In this document: positions 9,386 through 17,280 of the stretch, one piece after another
Position numbering within the stretch: position 1 is the first letter of the stretch
Layout: every line of letters starts with the position of its first letter
NCBI GenBank assembly: GCA_021202635.1
Contig: JAJQCQ010000055.1
Location: 1-44,486 of the forward strand
DNA: 44,486 nucleotides
DNA from: Lachnospiraceae bacterium
GTDB lineage: Bacteria > Bacillota > Clostridia > Lachnospirales > Lachnospiraceae
Direction of reading: 5' to 3'
Made by a program: the position numbers and the translations under genes
Notes under the pieces: generated by a model
Database searches by the model: none
What the model was told of the DNA's origin: nothing
The model's input: only the letters and a program-made list of their open reading frames with translations

Positions 9386-9411
9386 GACGGACAAAGCTGC
9401 AAAAACGTCCC
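9386..9411 (-). promoter_or_regulatory. Candidate autoregulated ECF promoter
   Basis: On the minus strand GGGAC (9411-9407) is followed after 17 nt by CGTC (9389-9386). This resembles GGAAC-N16/17-CGTC promoters of ECF sigma factors and sits about 30 nt before the sigma start codon. Autoregulation is inferred from geometry only. Confidence 0.5.
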
Positions 9412-9490
9412 ACGCTGTTTGGAAAATTGTGAACAAAGCAGGCGAAATGTATTTCCATGAGCCTTTCAATTGGTCATGTATCTTCATAAT

Positions 9491-10390
9491 TTATCTGTCA
9501 TGTAGTCCCTGATCTTCGCCAAAACGCTCTTTCAGCAAATTTGCCAGTTTCTCCGCAATCGGCGTAAAGACCTGATATTTTTTCCAGATGATATACATTT
9601 TTGTTTCCAGTCTTGGATAAAGAGGCCGGAAGCACAGTCCGCCCTCCGGGCTGACGTCAGCCAGGCGGTCAAAGACCAGCAGACATCCAAGCCCCTCCCG
9701 GACAAAAACAGAGCCGTTATAAAAGAGGTTAATGGTTCCGATGATATTCAGCTGATCGATAGCTTCGCCGCACCATCTGGGAAGATCTGCACGGATCGAC
9801 TGCGGCGAGGTGATAAGTGGGACTCCCTGTAAATCCTCCGGACAGATTGCTGTTTTCTGCGCCAGGGGATTGTCTGTCCGCATCAAAAGCCCCCAGATGT
9901 CGCCGCCCGGCAGGGAGAGGTAATTATATTTTGAAAGATCGGGCGGCTCCACAATGACTGCAAAATCGGAAAGCCCCTGTTCCAGATCATTCACCACTAC
10001 ACGGGTATCGCCGCTGGTGATGTGGAAACGCAGCCCTGGATATAGCTGACGGAATTCCTGGATAGCTTCGGCCAGATGGTGGATCAGCCAGGATTCGGCG
10101 CAGCCGATGCGCACATCTCCGCCGGTTACGTCATTTAAAGATTGAAATTCCTCTATGGTCTTATCTGTCATATCCAGAATGTCTTCCGCTCGTTTACGCA
10201 ATAAAATTCCTTCCTCCGTCAGATGTACGTTGTAGTTGCCCCGCACAAACAGCTTACATCCAAGCTCAGCTTCCAGCTCTTTGAGCTGCCTGGATAAAGT
10301 TGGCTGGGAAATGTGTAGCGTTCTGGCTGCGCCCGTGATACTGCCCTCCCGGGCGACTTCGATAAAATACCGTAAAACTCTCAGTTCCAT
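9491..10390 (-). CDS. LysR-family transcriptional regulator
   Basis: The 299-residue protein has an N-terminal winged helix-turn-helix (about residues 1-60: MELRVLRYFIEVAREGSITG, then AARTLHISQPTLSRQLKELE) and a periplasmic-binding-like effector domain from about residue 90 (GDVRIGCAESWLIHHLA, FHITSGDTRVV, FAVIVEPPD). Full length for the family. It is divergent from the redox cluster starting at 10576, with a candidate LysR box at 10483-10499 in the gap, so it very likely controls that cluster. The effector is unknown. LysR proteins beside aldo-keto reductase/flavodoxin genes often respond to small carbonyl or aromatic compounds, but nothing here shows this directly. Confidence 0.93.
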   Translation of the reverse strand: MELRVLRYFIEVAREGSITGAARTLHISQPTLSRQLKELEAELGCKLFVRGNYNVHLTEEGILLRKRAEDILDMTDKTIEEFQSLNDVTGGDVRIGCAESWLIHHLAEAIQEFRQLYPGLRFHITSGDTRVVVNDLEQGLSDFAVIVEPPDLSKYNYLSLPGGDIWGLLMRTDNPLAQKTAICPEDLQGVPLITSPQSIRADLPRWCGEAIDQLNIIGTINLFYNGSVFVREGLGCLLVFDRLADVSPEGGLCFRPLYPRLETKMYIIWKKYQVFTPIAEKLANLLKERFGEDQGLHDR

Positions 10391-10482
10391 TGTGTTTCCT
10401 CCGTTCGTTCATTCCCTGCTTTTGTGAGTTTCCTGCACCAGAAAATATAAATGCTTTCTGAAAATAATATAGCGCAAGCAGA

Positions 10483-10499
10483 TATTCTTTTCAAGAATA
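10483..10499. promoter_or_regulatory. Candidate LysR recognition site
   Basis: TATTCTT (10483-10489) and AAGAATA (10493-10499) form a perfect 7-bp dyad around TTC and contain a T-N11-A core. Its centre is about 66 bp before the predicted start of rightward transcription, the usual place for the LysR recognition site. Confidence 0.6.
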
Positions 10500-10521
10500 A
10501 CCAGAAATAGAAACAAAGTAT

Positions 10522-10550
10522 TTGATATTCCGGCGCCCACATTATAAAAT
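10522..10550 (+). promoter_or_regulatory. Promoter of the LysR-controlled redox cluster
   Basis: TTGATA (10522-10527), a 17-bp spacer and TAAAAT (10545-10550) precede the 10576 gene by 25 nt. The upstream dyad sits at about -66 relative to the predicted start. Confidence 0.6.
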
Positions 10551-10575
10551 CAAGGCAACAGGGAGGTGAGCAGTC

Positions 10576-10815
10576 ATGCCGGAAGCAAACAACGAAACCC
10601 AACGTTTCTACCAGAATCTCGTGGATATCGGTTTTGGAGAGGAAATGATCGCACGCTGTGTTCTGTTGCAAAAAGAAGGACGAGAACGGGAATTACGATT
10701 TACACTGCAAAACAGCCGAAGGGATTTACTGACGCATATTCATGCAGAGCAGAAGAAACTGGACTGCCTGGACTACCTTGTGAACTGGCTGGATAAAAAG
10801 GGGGCAAAGAAGTAG
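10576..10815 (+). CDS. Small helical protein of unknown function (79 aa)
   Basis: The 79-residue product starts at ATG 10576 behind GGGAGGTGAG and shares its last base with the next start codon (TAGTG), so translation is probably coupled. It has no signal or membrane segment. Residues about 28-75 are strongly helical and charged, with [20 protein letters not shown] followed by [18 protein letters not shown]. This pattern resembles the C-terminal dimer coil of MerR-family regulators, but the MerR DNA-binding domain is absent. It could be a MerR-derived remnant that still works as a partner or sensor. No function is assigned. Confidence 0.7.
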   Translation: MPEANNETQRFYQNLVDIGFGEEMIARCVLLQKEGRERELRFTLQNSRRDLLTHIHAEQKKLDCLDYLVNWLDKKGAKK

Positions 10816-11390
10816 TGACAGTTGAGGACATCATTGCAGGTTACTATGATGAAACGAAGGAAAGCACCGAATGGAACGCCTATGCTGATACACTTTATCA
10901 GGAGGCGCTCCGCATCAGCATGGAACTGAACAATCAATATCATACGCCGGATGAAATCAGGGAAATCATGAGCCGTCTGACGGGAACGCAGATTGATCCG
11001 TCTTTTCGGTTATTTCCGCCATTCTACACGGATTTTGGGAAGAATACTCATATTGGGAAGGATGTGTTTATCAACTCTGGCTGCCATTTTCAGGATCAGG
11101 GCGGAATTGAAATCGGTGATGGCACGATGATCGGCCATAATGTAGTGCTGGCGACGATCAATCATGATTTAGACCCGGCGCAAAATCGGAAGAATCATTA
11201 TGCGCCCATTACGATTGGCGATCATGTATGGATTGGTTCTAATGCAACCGTCCTTCCTGGTGTGAGGATTGGAGAGTGGTCAGTTGTTGCAGCGGGAGCA
11301 GTCGTGACCAAAGATATTCCGCCATATACGGTAGCAGGCGGTGTACCGGCAAAACGAATCCGGACGGTTGAAAGGGGGAGAAGCGGATGA
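10815..11390 (+). CDS. Sugar O-acetyltransferase, hexapeptide-repeat type
   Basis: This 191-residue left-handed beta-helix enzyme belongs to the Maa/LacA/NodL group and would move acetyl from acetyl-CoA to a hydroxyl. Hexapeptide repeats are clear ([60 protein letters not shown]), and the catalytic His is in ATINHDLD. The start is GTG 10815, overlapping the preceding stop, with AAAAGGGGG upstream. Its stop overlaps the next gene's ATG (ATGA at 11387-11390). It is clearly diverged from the acetyltransferase at 5182. Confidence 0.88.
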   Translation: MTVEDIIAGYYDETKESTEWNAYADTLYQEALRISMELNNQYHTPDEIREIMSRLTGTQIDPSFRLFPPFYTDFGKNTHIGKDVFINSGCHFQDQGGIEIGDGTMIGHNVVLATINHDLDPAQNRKNHYAPITIGDHVWIGSNATVLPGVRIGEWSVVAAGAVVTKDIPPYTVAGGVPAKRIRTVERGRSG

Positions 11391-12871
11391 AAAAATACAG
11401 CCGTCGACAATTTGTAAAGCTTGCGGCAGCCGGAGGAATCAGCGCAGCGTCATGGATGCTTTTTAACGATTCTATTTTGAAGGCCGGCGCACAGGAAAGC
11501 AATCCGAATGGGTCAGATTTTACTGAATCCTCTGTTAGTACTGACACATGGAACGGCAATCATATACTTGTCGTCTGGTTTTCCTGTACGGGTACGACTG
11601 AACAGATTGCCCAGTGGATAATGGGTGAAATCGGCGCAGACAGTTACGAAATTGTACCAGAGGATCCCTATACGGAGGAGGATCTGGCATATTATACCGG
11701 CGGGCGTGCCGACCGTGAACAGGAAGATGTCTCTGTAAGACCGGTGATTTCCGGCAGTGTGGAAAATATCGGGCAGTACGATGTGATTTTCCTCGGTTAT
11801 CCCATCTGGCACGGGCAGGCGCCGCGGATTATCAGTACCTTTCTGGAGAGTTATGATTTCTCAGACGTAATGATCATCCCATTCTGTACCTCCCACAGCA
11901 GCGGCATTGGCTCCAGCGCGGAAAACCTGCATGACCTCTGCTCCGATATCGTTATCTGGATGGAGGGGCGGCGGTTCTCAGGGGATGCAACGGAAAACGA
12001 TGTAGTTGAATGGATTGACAGCCTGGAATTATCAGAAAGTGAGGTACAAACCGTGGGTGAATTTAACTTTGAAACAAAAACTGTACTGCTGAACAGCGGT
12101 TATGAAATGCCCATCATGGGACTTGGCACTTACAGTCTGACAGACGAGGAATGTGCGGTTTCCATTGCAGCTCAGCTGGAAGCGGGAGGCAGACTGATTG
12201 ATACCGCGTATATGTACGGCAATGAAGCGACTGTCGGGCAGGCGGTCCGGGATTCGGATGTGCCGCGGGAAGAGGTTTGTGTGATCACAAAGCTTTATCC
12301 GAACCAGTTTTCCAGCGCTGCTGAAGCCATTGACACGGCATTGGAAAAGATGGGGCTGGACTATATTGACATGATACTTCTGCATCATCCGGGAGACAAC
12401 GACGTGGAAGCATACCTGGCGCTGGAGCAGGCTGTTGCAGACGGCAAGGTACATTCGATTGGTCTGTCTAACTGGTATGTAGAGGAACTGGAAGAATTTC
12501 TGCCCCAGGTGAACATCACCCCGGCACTGGTGCAGAATGAAATCCATCCGTATTATCAGGAGAACGATGTGATCCCTTATATCCAGTCGCTGGGGATTGT
12601 CGTGCAGGGCTGGTATCCCCTTGGCGGACGCGGGTATACGGCGGAATTATTGGGTGATGAAACGATTTCCGCTATTGCTGAGGCTCACGGTGTTTCTTCC
12701 GCGCAGGTGATCCTGCGGTGGAATTTACAGAAAGGCATCGTGGTGATTCCAGGCTCCAGTGACCCTGATCATATCCGGGAAAATCTTGATCTGTTCGGGT
12801 TTGGGCTGACAGATGAGGAAATGGAACAGATCAATGCTCTGGACAGGAATGAAAAACACGACTGGTATTAA
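11387..12871 (+). CDS. Tat-exported flavodoxin/aldo-keto reductase fusion
   Basis: The 494-residue product joins three parts. Residues 1-35 form a twin-arginine signal ([18 protein letters not shown]). Residues about 58-212 are a flavodoxin-like domain with the FMN phosphate loop [11 protein letters not shown] and the later [13 protein letters not shown]. Residues about 225-494 are an aldo-keto reductase with the catalytic set Asp272, Tyr277, Lys302 and His333, and NADPH-side motifs [14 protein letters not shown]. Flavodoxin plus NAD(P)H reductase in one chain suggests electron transfer to or from a carbonyl substrate. The Tat signal fits export of a folded, cofactor-loaded enzyme, or the motif could be a retained anchor. 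Start ATG 11387 is coupled to the preceding gene. Substrate unknown. Confidence 0.88.
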   Translation: MKKYSRRQFVKLAAAGGISAASWMLFNDSILKAGAQESNPNGSDFTESSVSTDTWNGNHILVVWFSCTGTTEQIAQWIMGEIGADSYEIVPEDPYTEEDLAYYTGGRADREQEDVSVRPVISGSVENIGQYDVIFLGYPIWHGQAPRIISTFLESYDFSDVMIIPFCTSHSSGIGSSAENLHDLCSDIVIWMEGRRFSGDATENDVVEWIDSLELSESEVQTVGEFNFETKTVLLNSGYEMPIMGLGTYSLTDEECAVSIAAQLEAGGRLIDTAYMYGNEATVGQAVRDSDVPREEVCVITKLYPNQFSSAAEAIDTALEKMGLDYIDMILLHHPGDNDVEAYLALEQAVADGKVHSIGLSNWYVEELEEFLPQVNITPALVQNEIHPYYQENDVIPYIQSLGIVVQGWYPLGGRGYTAELLGDETISAIAEAHGVSSAQVILRWNLQKGIVVIPGSSDPDHIRENLDLFGFGLTDEEMEQINALDRNEKHDWY

Positions 12872-12994
12872 GGTCAGTATATCCGGAACAGGCAGCACAG
12901 GGTTTTGTAACAGCGCGTAATGCTATTGCTGCCGTATCAGTCCTGAATTACAGAATAATAATATATATCATAAAAAGAAAGCGAGGCAATTATT

Positions 12995-14002
12995 ATGGAA
13001 GAAAAATTAAATCTGACAATGGAATGGGATAAGACTTTCCCAAAGAGCGACAGGGTAAATCACAGGAAGGTAACCTTCCACAACCGCTACGGTATCACTC
13101 TGGCGGCTGATCTCTACGAGCCAAAGGATGTGGAGGTGTCCTCTCGCGGCGGCGAGGCTGCCGGTTCTGGACGGCTCCCGGCTATCGCGGTCTGCGGTCC
13201 GTTCGGCGCAGTTAAAGAGCAGGCAGCCGGACTGTACGCGCAGACGATGGCAGAACGAGGCTTTCTGACGATTGCCTTTGACCCGTCCTACACCGGCGAG
13301 AGCGGCGGACAGCCCCGCTATATGGCGTCCCCGGACATCAACACGGAGGATTTCATGGCAGCGGTGGACTTTCTTTCCGTACAGGACAATGTGGATCCGG
13401 AGCGGATTGGTATCATCGGTATCTGCGGCTGGGGCGGCATGGCATTGAATATGGCGGCGCTGGATACCCGCGTCAAGGCTACGGTCGCATCTACGATGTA
13501 CGACATGACACGCGTGAACGCCAACGGCTACTTTGACAGTGAGGACAGCGAAGAAGCCCGATATGAGAAGCGCAAGACTCTCTGCGCGCAGCGCATTGTC
13601 GATTACAAAAACGGCAGCTATGCCCTGGGCGGCGGTGTGGTTGACCCGCTTCCGGAGGATGCGCCATTCTTTGTGAAGGATTATTATGATTATTACAAAA
13701 CGGAGCGCGGCTATCATCCCCGCAGCCTGAACTCTAATGGCGGATGGAATGTGACCGGCTGCCAGTCGTTCCTGAACATGCCGATTTTGCAGTACAGCCA
13801 GGAAATCCGCAACGCTGTCCTCGTCATCCATGGGGAAAAGGCGCACTCCTGTTATTTCAGTAAGGATGCGTTTGCGAAGCTGACCGGCGACAATAAGGAG
13901 CTTCTGCTTATTCCGGGAGCCGTTCATACGGATCTTTATGACCAGACGGACATCATTCCGTTTGATAAAATGGAATCCTTTTTCAGAATGTATCTGAAAT
14001 AA
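12995..14002 (+). CDS. Alpha/beta hydrolase (YcjY/dienelactone-like)
   Basis: The 335-residue protein is an alpha/beta hydrolase. It opens with the strand pattern KVTFHNRYGITLAADLYEPK typical of the YcjY and DUF1100 groups. The nucleophile elbow aligns with GIIGICGWGGMALNMA (Cys in place of the usual Ser), and the late VLVIHGEKAHSCYFSKDAF and PGAVHTDLYD blocks carry Asp/Glu and the terminal His. A Cys nucleophile is known in dienelactone hydrolases, so activity is plausible. An insertion (VEVSSRGGEAAGSG, residues about 47-60) lies between two conserved strands. ATG at 12995 follows AAAGCGAGG. It lies 123 nt after the fusion reductase and 21 nt before the DUF362 gene. Substrate unknown. Confidence 0.85.
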   Translation: MEEKLNLTMEWDKTFPKSDRVNHRKVTFHNRYGITLAADLYEPKDVEVSSRGGEAAGSGRLPAIAVCGPFGAVKEQAAGLYAQTMAERGFLTIAFDPSYTGESGGQPRYMASPDINTEDFMAAVDFLSVQDNVDPERIGIIGICGWGGMALNMAALDTRVKATVASTMYDMTRVNANGYFDSEDSEEARYEKRKTLCAQRIVDYKNGSYALGGGVVDPLPEDAPFFVKDYYDYYKTERGYHPRSLNSNGGWNVTGCQSFLNMPILQYSQEIRNAVLVIHGEKAHSCYFSKDAFAKLTGDNKELLLIPGAVHTDLYDQTDIIPFDKMESFFRMYLK

Positions 14003-14023
14003 GCAGAAAAGGAGAGGAGACGC

Positions 14024-15007
14024 ATGATGACTGATAAAAAATCGATGGTTTATTTTACCCGCGATCTTTCCGCGGAAGGCCTGCAGCGCATTTATGGGCG
14101 GATCGCTTCTGGCATCAGCGGAAAGACTGGAATCAAGCTGCATACCGGCGAAAAGCATGGACCAAATATCATTCCCCGCCCCTGGGTGGAGCAGTTGATT
14201 AAAAGCGAACTTCCGGGAGCTGCGATCGTAGAGACGAACACCTACTATGAAGGAGACCGCTATACGACCGAACAGCACAGGGAAACCATTCAAACCAATG
14301 GCTGGACATTCTGTCCGGTGGATATTATGGATGAACATGGAACGGTTATGCTGCCTGTAAAAGGCGGCAAATGGTTCACAGAGATGTCTGTAGGAAAAGG
14401 AATTCTGGATTACGACTCCCTGCTTGTGCTGACACATTTCAAGGGTCATACCAAGGGCGGTTTCGGCGGCTCCAATAAGAATATCGGGATTGGCTGCGCG
14501 GATGGACGGATCGGAAAAGCAATGATTCACACAACGCCGGGCTCTTCAGATATGTGGGATATTGGCAAGGAAGAATTCATGGAACGTATGACGGAATCCA
14601 CCAAGTCTGTGGTAGACCACTTTGGGGCGCATATTGCTTACATCAATGTCTTGCGGAATATGTCGGTTTCCTGTGACTGTGAGGGAACAGCAGCCATGCC
14701 GGTCGTGACGCCCAATATTGGTATTCTGGCGTCGACAGACATTCTGGCGGCTGACCAGGCGTCCATTGATATGGTCTACGCTCTGAAAGAAGAGGACCAT
14801 CACGACCTGGTGGAACGCATCGAATCACGTCACGGACTGCGCCAGCTGACCTACATGAAAGAGCTGGGGATGGGCAATGACCAGTATATATTGGTAGATA
14901 TTGACCGGATGGATATGGAAATCTCCGTGGAAGATGCCGTGAAGGATGTAAAACCATTTGTAAAGGAAGAATTTGCGGTGTTTCTGTCATTTTGTGACGA
15001 AATGTAA
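14024..15007 (+). CDS. DUF362-domain protein without iron-sulfur cluster
   Basis: The 327-residue product has the DUF362 core: GIKLHTGEKHGPNIIPRPWV near the N-terminus, LLVLTHFKGHTKGGFGGSNK in the middle, and GILASTDILAADQASIDMVY toward the end. Many DUF362 proteins end in a 4Fe-4S ferredoxin; no CxxCxxC motif is present here. Its cysteines (GWTFC, IGC, SVSCDC, SFC) are scattered. The start at 14024 follows AAGGAGAGGAG. It closes the LysR-linked cluster, which suggests a redox role with the flavodoxin/aldo-keto reductase, but the biochemical function of the family is unknown. Confidence 0.85.
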   Translation: MMTDKKSMVYFTRDLSAEGLQRIYGRIASGISGKTGIKLHTGEKHGPNIIPRPWVEQLIKSELPGAAIVETNTYYEGDRYTTEQHRETIQTNGWTFCPVDIMDEHGTVMLPVKGGKWFTEMSVGKGILDYDSLLVLTHFKGHTKGGFGGSNKNIGIGCADGRIGKAMIHTTPGSSDMWDIGKEEFMERMTESTKSVVDHFGAHIAYINVLRNMSVSCDCEGTAAMPVVTPNIGILASTDILAADQASIDMVYALKEEDHHDLVERIESRHGLRQLTYMKELGMGNDQYILVDIDRMDMEISVEDAVKDVKPFVKEEFAVFLSFCDEM

Positions 15008-15050
15008 AATACATTCGTGTAAATTAGTGTTAAATTCAAAGAAAACAACA

Positions 15051-15079
15051 TTGATTTTTACAGGAACATATATTATACT
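15051..15079 (+). promoter_or_regulatory. Promoter of the AAA/DUF4143 ATPase
   Basis: TTGATT (15051-15056), a 17-bp spacer and TATACT (15074-15079) lie 29 nt before ATG 15109, which has AAGGAGG upstream. Confidence 0.7.
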
Positions 15080-15108
15080 ATGGTCAGTACCTTTAAGGAG
15101 GTGGCTAT

Positions 15109-16404
15109 ATGTATAGAAAGATTACGCAATATTTAGAAGCGTGGAAAGACAGTGGACACCGCAAGCCTTTGATTTTGCAGGGAGCAAGACAGGTTGGCAA
15201 GACCTATTCCATTCTGGAGTTTGGACGCACCCACTATGAGAATGTGGCATACTTCAATTTTGAAACCAATCCAAAGCTGAATGAAACCTTTGAGGAAAAT
15301 ATCAGCCCCGATTACCTGATACCGATTTTATCCCACATTGCGAGACAGACGATAGTCAGGGAAAAAACGCTGATTGTGTTTGATGAAGTGCAGCTTTGCG
15401 AAAGGGCTTTGACAAGTCTGAAATATTTTTGTGAGGACGCACCTGATTATCATATCATCGTGGCAGGCAGTCTGCTCGGCGTCGCTGTAAGTAGGCATAA
15501 GTTTTCTTTTCCTGTCGGCAAGGTGGATATGAAAACCCTCTATCCTATGGATATGGAGGAATTTATGTTAGCCTGTGGCGAACAGCTCCTCGTGGAACAG
15601 ATAAAGAAATGCTTTGAAACGGATACACCGCTACCCTCTGCTTTGCACGATGCGGCGATGCGGCTCTACCGCCAGTATTTGATTGTGGGCGGTATGCCTG
15701 AATGTGTCATGCAGTTTGTGGATACAAAGAATTATATCCTTGTCCGTCACACGCAGGACACTATCCTTGCAAGCTATCTTAATGATATGAGTAAGTACAA
15801 CAACCTCAATGAGATTAAGAAAACCAGACTTGCCTATGACAACATTACCGTACAGCTTTCCAAGAAAAATACCCGTTTCCAATATAAGCTGATTAAGAAA
15901 GGCGGCAGGGCTTCCGAGTTTGAAAATGCTATCGAATGGCTTTGCCTGTCTGGTATCGTGTCACAGGTGTATAAGGTGGAGCAGATAAAGAAACCGCTTG
16001 AAAACTACCGTGATATTGATGCTTTCAAAATCTATGTATCGGATTTGGGGCTGCTTTGTGCAAAGAAAGATTTAGCGGCAAACGACATTCTCTATATGGT
16101 GGACGAAATTAACGACTTTAAGGGTGGTATGGCTGAGAACTATGTCAATGTGCAGCTCACCATTAACGGCTATAACACCTACTATTGGGAGTCTGAGCGT
16201 GGTGCGGAGATTGATTTTATCATTCAGCGTGACGGTCAGCTTATCCCGATTGAAGTAAAATCGGCTGACAACACCAGAGCAAAGAGTTTAAGGCTGTATA
16301 TGGAAAACTATAAGCCTGCTTATGCCATTAAACTCTCTGCAAAGAACTTCGGCTTTGAGGACGGAAAAAAGACCGTTCCTCTCTATGCCGCATTTTGCAT
16401 CTGA
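15109..16404 (+). CDS. AAA ATPase with DUF4143 domain
   Basis: The 431-residue protein has an N-terminal AAA ATPase fold (Walker A GARQVGKT at residues 25-32; Walker B LIVFDEVQ near 88-95; sensor-like IIVAGSLLG) and a C-terminal DUF4143 domain. The latter ends in a PD-(D/E)xK-like pattern: a Glu in AENYVNVQLTINGYN, EIDFIIQRDG, then PIEVKSADN. The family is widespread and often found in mobile or defence-rich regions. Its function is unproven; a nucleic-acid role is inferred from the nuclease-like residues. Codon use looks more AT-rich than in the neighbouring GC-rich genes, consistent with transfer. Full length. Confidence 0.88.
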   Translation: MYRKITQYLEAWKDSGHRKPLILQGARQVGKTYSILEFGRTHYENVAYFNFETNPKLNETFEENISPDYLIPILSHIARQTIVREKTLIVFDEVQLCERALTSLKYFCEDAPDYHIIVAGSLLGVAVSRHKFSFPVGKVDMKTLYPMDMEEFMLACGEQLLVEQIKKCFETDTPLPSALHDAAMRLYRQYLIVGGMPECVMQFVDTKNYILVRHTQDTILASYLNDMSKYNNLNEIKKTRLAYDNITVQLSKKNTRFQYKLIKKGGRASEFENAIEWLCLSGIVSQVYKVEQIKKPLENYRDIDAFKIYVSDLGLLCAKKDLAANDILYMVDEINDFKGGMAENYVNVQLTINGYNTYYWESERGAEIDFIIQRDGQLIPIEVKSADNTRAKSLRLYMENYKPAYAIKLSAKNFGFEDGKKTVPLYAAFCI

Positions 16405-16424
16405 AAATTTAACAGCGTATCGGT

Positions 16425-16458
16425 AACGCTCCCTATTGCACGGTGGGCGTTATTTTTT
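16425..16458 (+). terminator. Terminator after AAA/DUF4143 ATPase
   Basis: AACGC (16425-16429) pairs with GCGTT (16447-16451), with further partial pairing of CCC and GGG, and is followed by ATTTTTT. Confidence 0.55.
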
Positions 16459-16480
16459 ACCGAAAGGAGGAGCCCGGACT

Positions 16481-16561
16481 ATGAGAACATTTGATTATAG
16501 CTTTTTGAATAAAAAAGTCCTTTTGCTGAAATCCGTTGACGATCGTTGTCTTCTGTGGTAG
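16481..16561 (+). pseudogene. N-terminal fragment of a Fic-family gene
   Basis: ATG 16481 has a strong site (AAAGGAGGAG) and encodes 26 residues starting MRTFDYSFLNKK, the typical opening of large Fic-domain AMP-transferases, before a TAG. The rest of the gene is absent. The identity rests on a short motif only. Confidence 0.45.
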
Positions 16562-16564
16562 TAT
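16536..16564 (+). promoter_or_regulatory. Promoter inside the Fic fragment
   Basis: TTGACG (16536-16541), a 17-bp spacer and TAGTAT (16559-16564) make a good promoter directly upstream of the palindrome at 16574-16610. Confidence 0.6.
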
Positions 16565-16573
16565 ATAACAAAA

Positions 16574-16610
16574 TTGCTAATCAAACAATTAGTAATTGAA
16601 CGATTAGCAA
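16574..16610. promoter_or_regulatory. Nested palindromic operator, MarR-like
   Basis: TTGCTAATC (16574-16582) and GATTAGCAA (16602-16610) are a perfect 9-bp dyad. Inside it CAATTA and TAATTG (16586-16598) form a second dyad with the same centre at 16592. It sits about 10-45 bp after the -10 box, as an operator would. The style resembles MarR-type sites, but no MarR gene is present nearby. Confidence 0.6.
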
Positions 16611-16702
16611 ATATTCGTATAGCGTGAGTTATTGTTCACACCCATGCCATGCATTTTCTGCGTGACATGGACAAAAACATAAAACCAGTGAGGAGGCGTG
16701 GT

Positions 16703-17077
16703 ATGTTCGTTGGCAGAGAACGGGAATTAAGCAAATTAAACAGGATGTACCAGAGCGGCAGCTTCGAGTTTGCAGTTGTGTACGGGAGACGCCGGGTGGG
16801 CAAGACGACACTGATCCGGGAATTCATGAAGGATAAGCAGGGATATTATTATATGAGCGTTGAAGGCGCGAAGAAGGAGAATCTGGCAGGCCTGTCAAGA
16901 GCTTTCCTTTCACAGGAAGACAGCCTGCAGGAAACATTCGAATTCAGGGACTATGAGTCCATGCTGGGGCACCTGGATACTCTTGCGAAAAGTGGGGAAA
17001 GGCTTATTGTGGCTATTGATGAATATCCCTATCTGGCAGCCTCCTTCCAATTGCACAGATCCGGGCAGGAGTTTTGA
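16703..17077 (+). pseudogene. N-terminal fragment of an archaeal-type AAA ATPase
   Basis: ATG 16703 follows GAGGAGG. The product begins MFVGRERELSKLNRMYQSG and has Walker A VVYGRRRVGKTTLI and Walker B VAIDEYPYLA, the signature of the ATPase/DUF234 group. It stops after about 124 residues instead of about 450, right after Walker B. The helper and C-terminal domains are missing, so it is a truncated relic fused to unrelated sequence. Confidence 0.75.
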
Positions 17078-17083
17078 CAGCCC

Positions 17084-17112
17084 TTGATTGTGTGCCGGAG
17101 TGGGGGTATAAT
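17084..17112 (+). promoter_or_regulatory. Promoter of a truncated gene
   Basis: TTGATT (17084-17089), a 17-bp spacer and a perfect TATAAT (17107-17112) lie 34 nt before ATG 17147. Confidence 0.65.
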
Positions 17113-17146
17113 TCCAGAAAAAAATATCAGACTGGAGTGTGAGAAT

Positions 17147-17275
17147 ATGGTGACAAAAAAAGAAAAGATTCTGACAATGGCTGGAGTGTCTGCGGCTGCT
17201 GCGGCAGGCTGCCGGATTCTGCGGGAGTACCGCAGCTGGCACCCGTTTGCATTTTACTGGACAAAAATGCATGAA
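17147..17275 (+). pseudogene. 5' fragment of an unidentified anchored protein
   Basis: ATG 17147 has CTGGAG 8 nt upstream and a strong promoter. It encodes MVTKKEKILTMAGVSAAAAA, a short positively charged start followed by a hydrophobic segment like a signal anchor, then GCRILREYRSWHPF. Near 17275 the sequence switches to the ATPase remnant below in another frame. The original gene is not recognised. Confidence 0.4.
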
Positions 17276-17280
17276 TCCGC

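Noticed and set aside
13136-13180. Copy of repeat A in the hydrolase gene (VEVSSRGGEAAGSG)
   Set aside because: It only resembles MEVRCVKGEAEE at peptide level; the stem arms and flanking repeats are absent.
13007-14530. 507-codon open frame on the minus strand
   Set aside because: It is antisense to the hydrolase and DUF362 genes, with no family features; a by-product of GC-rich codons.
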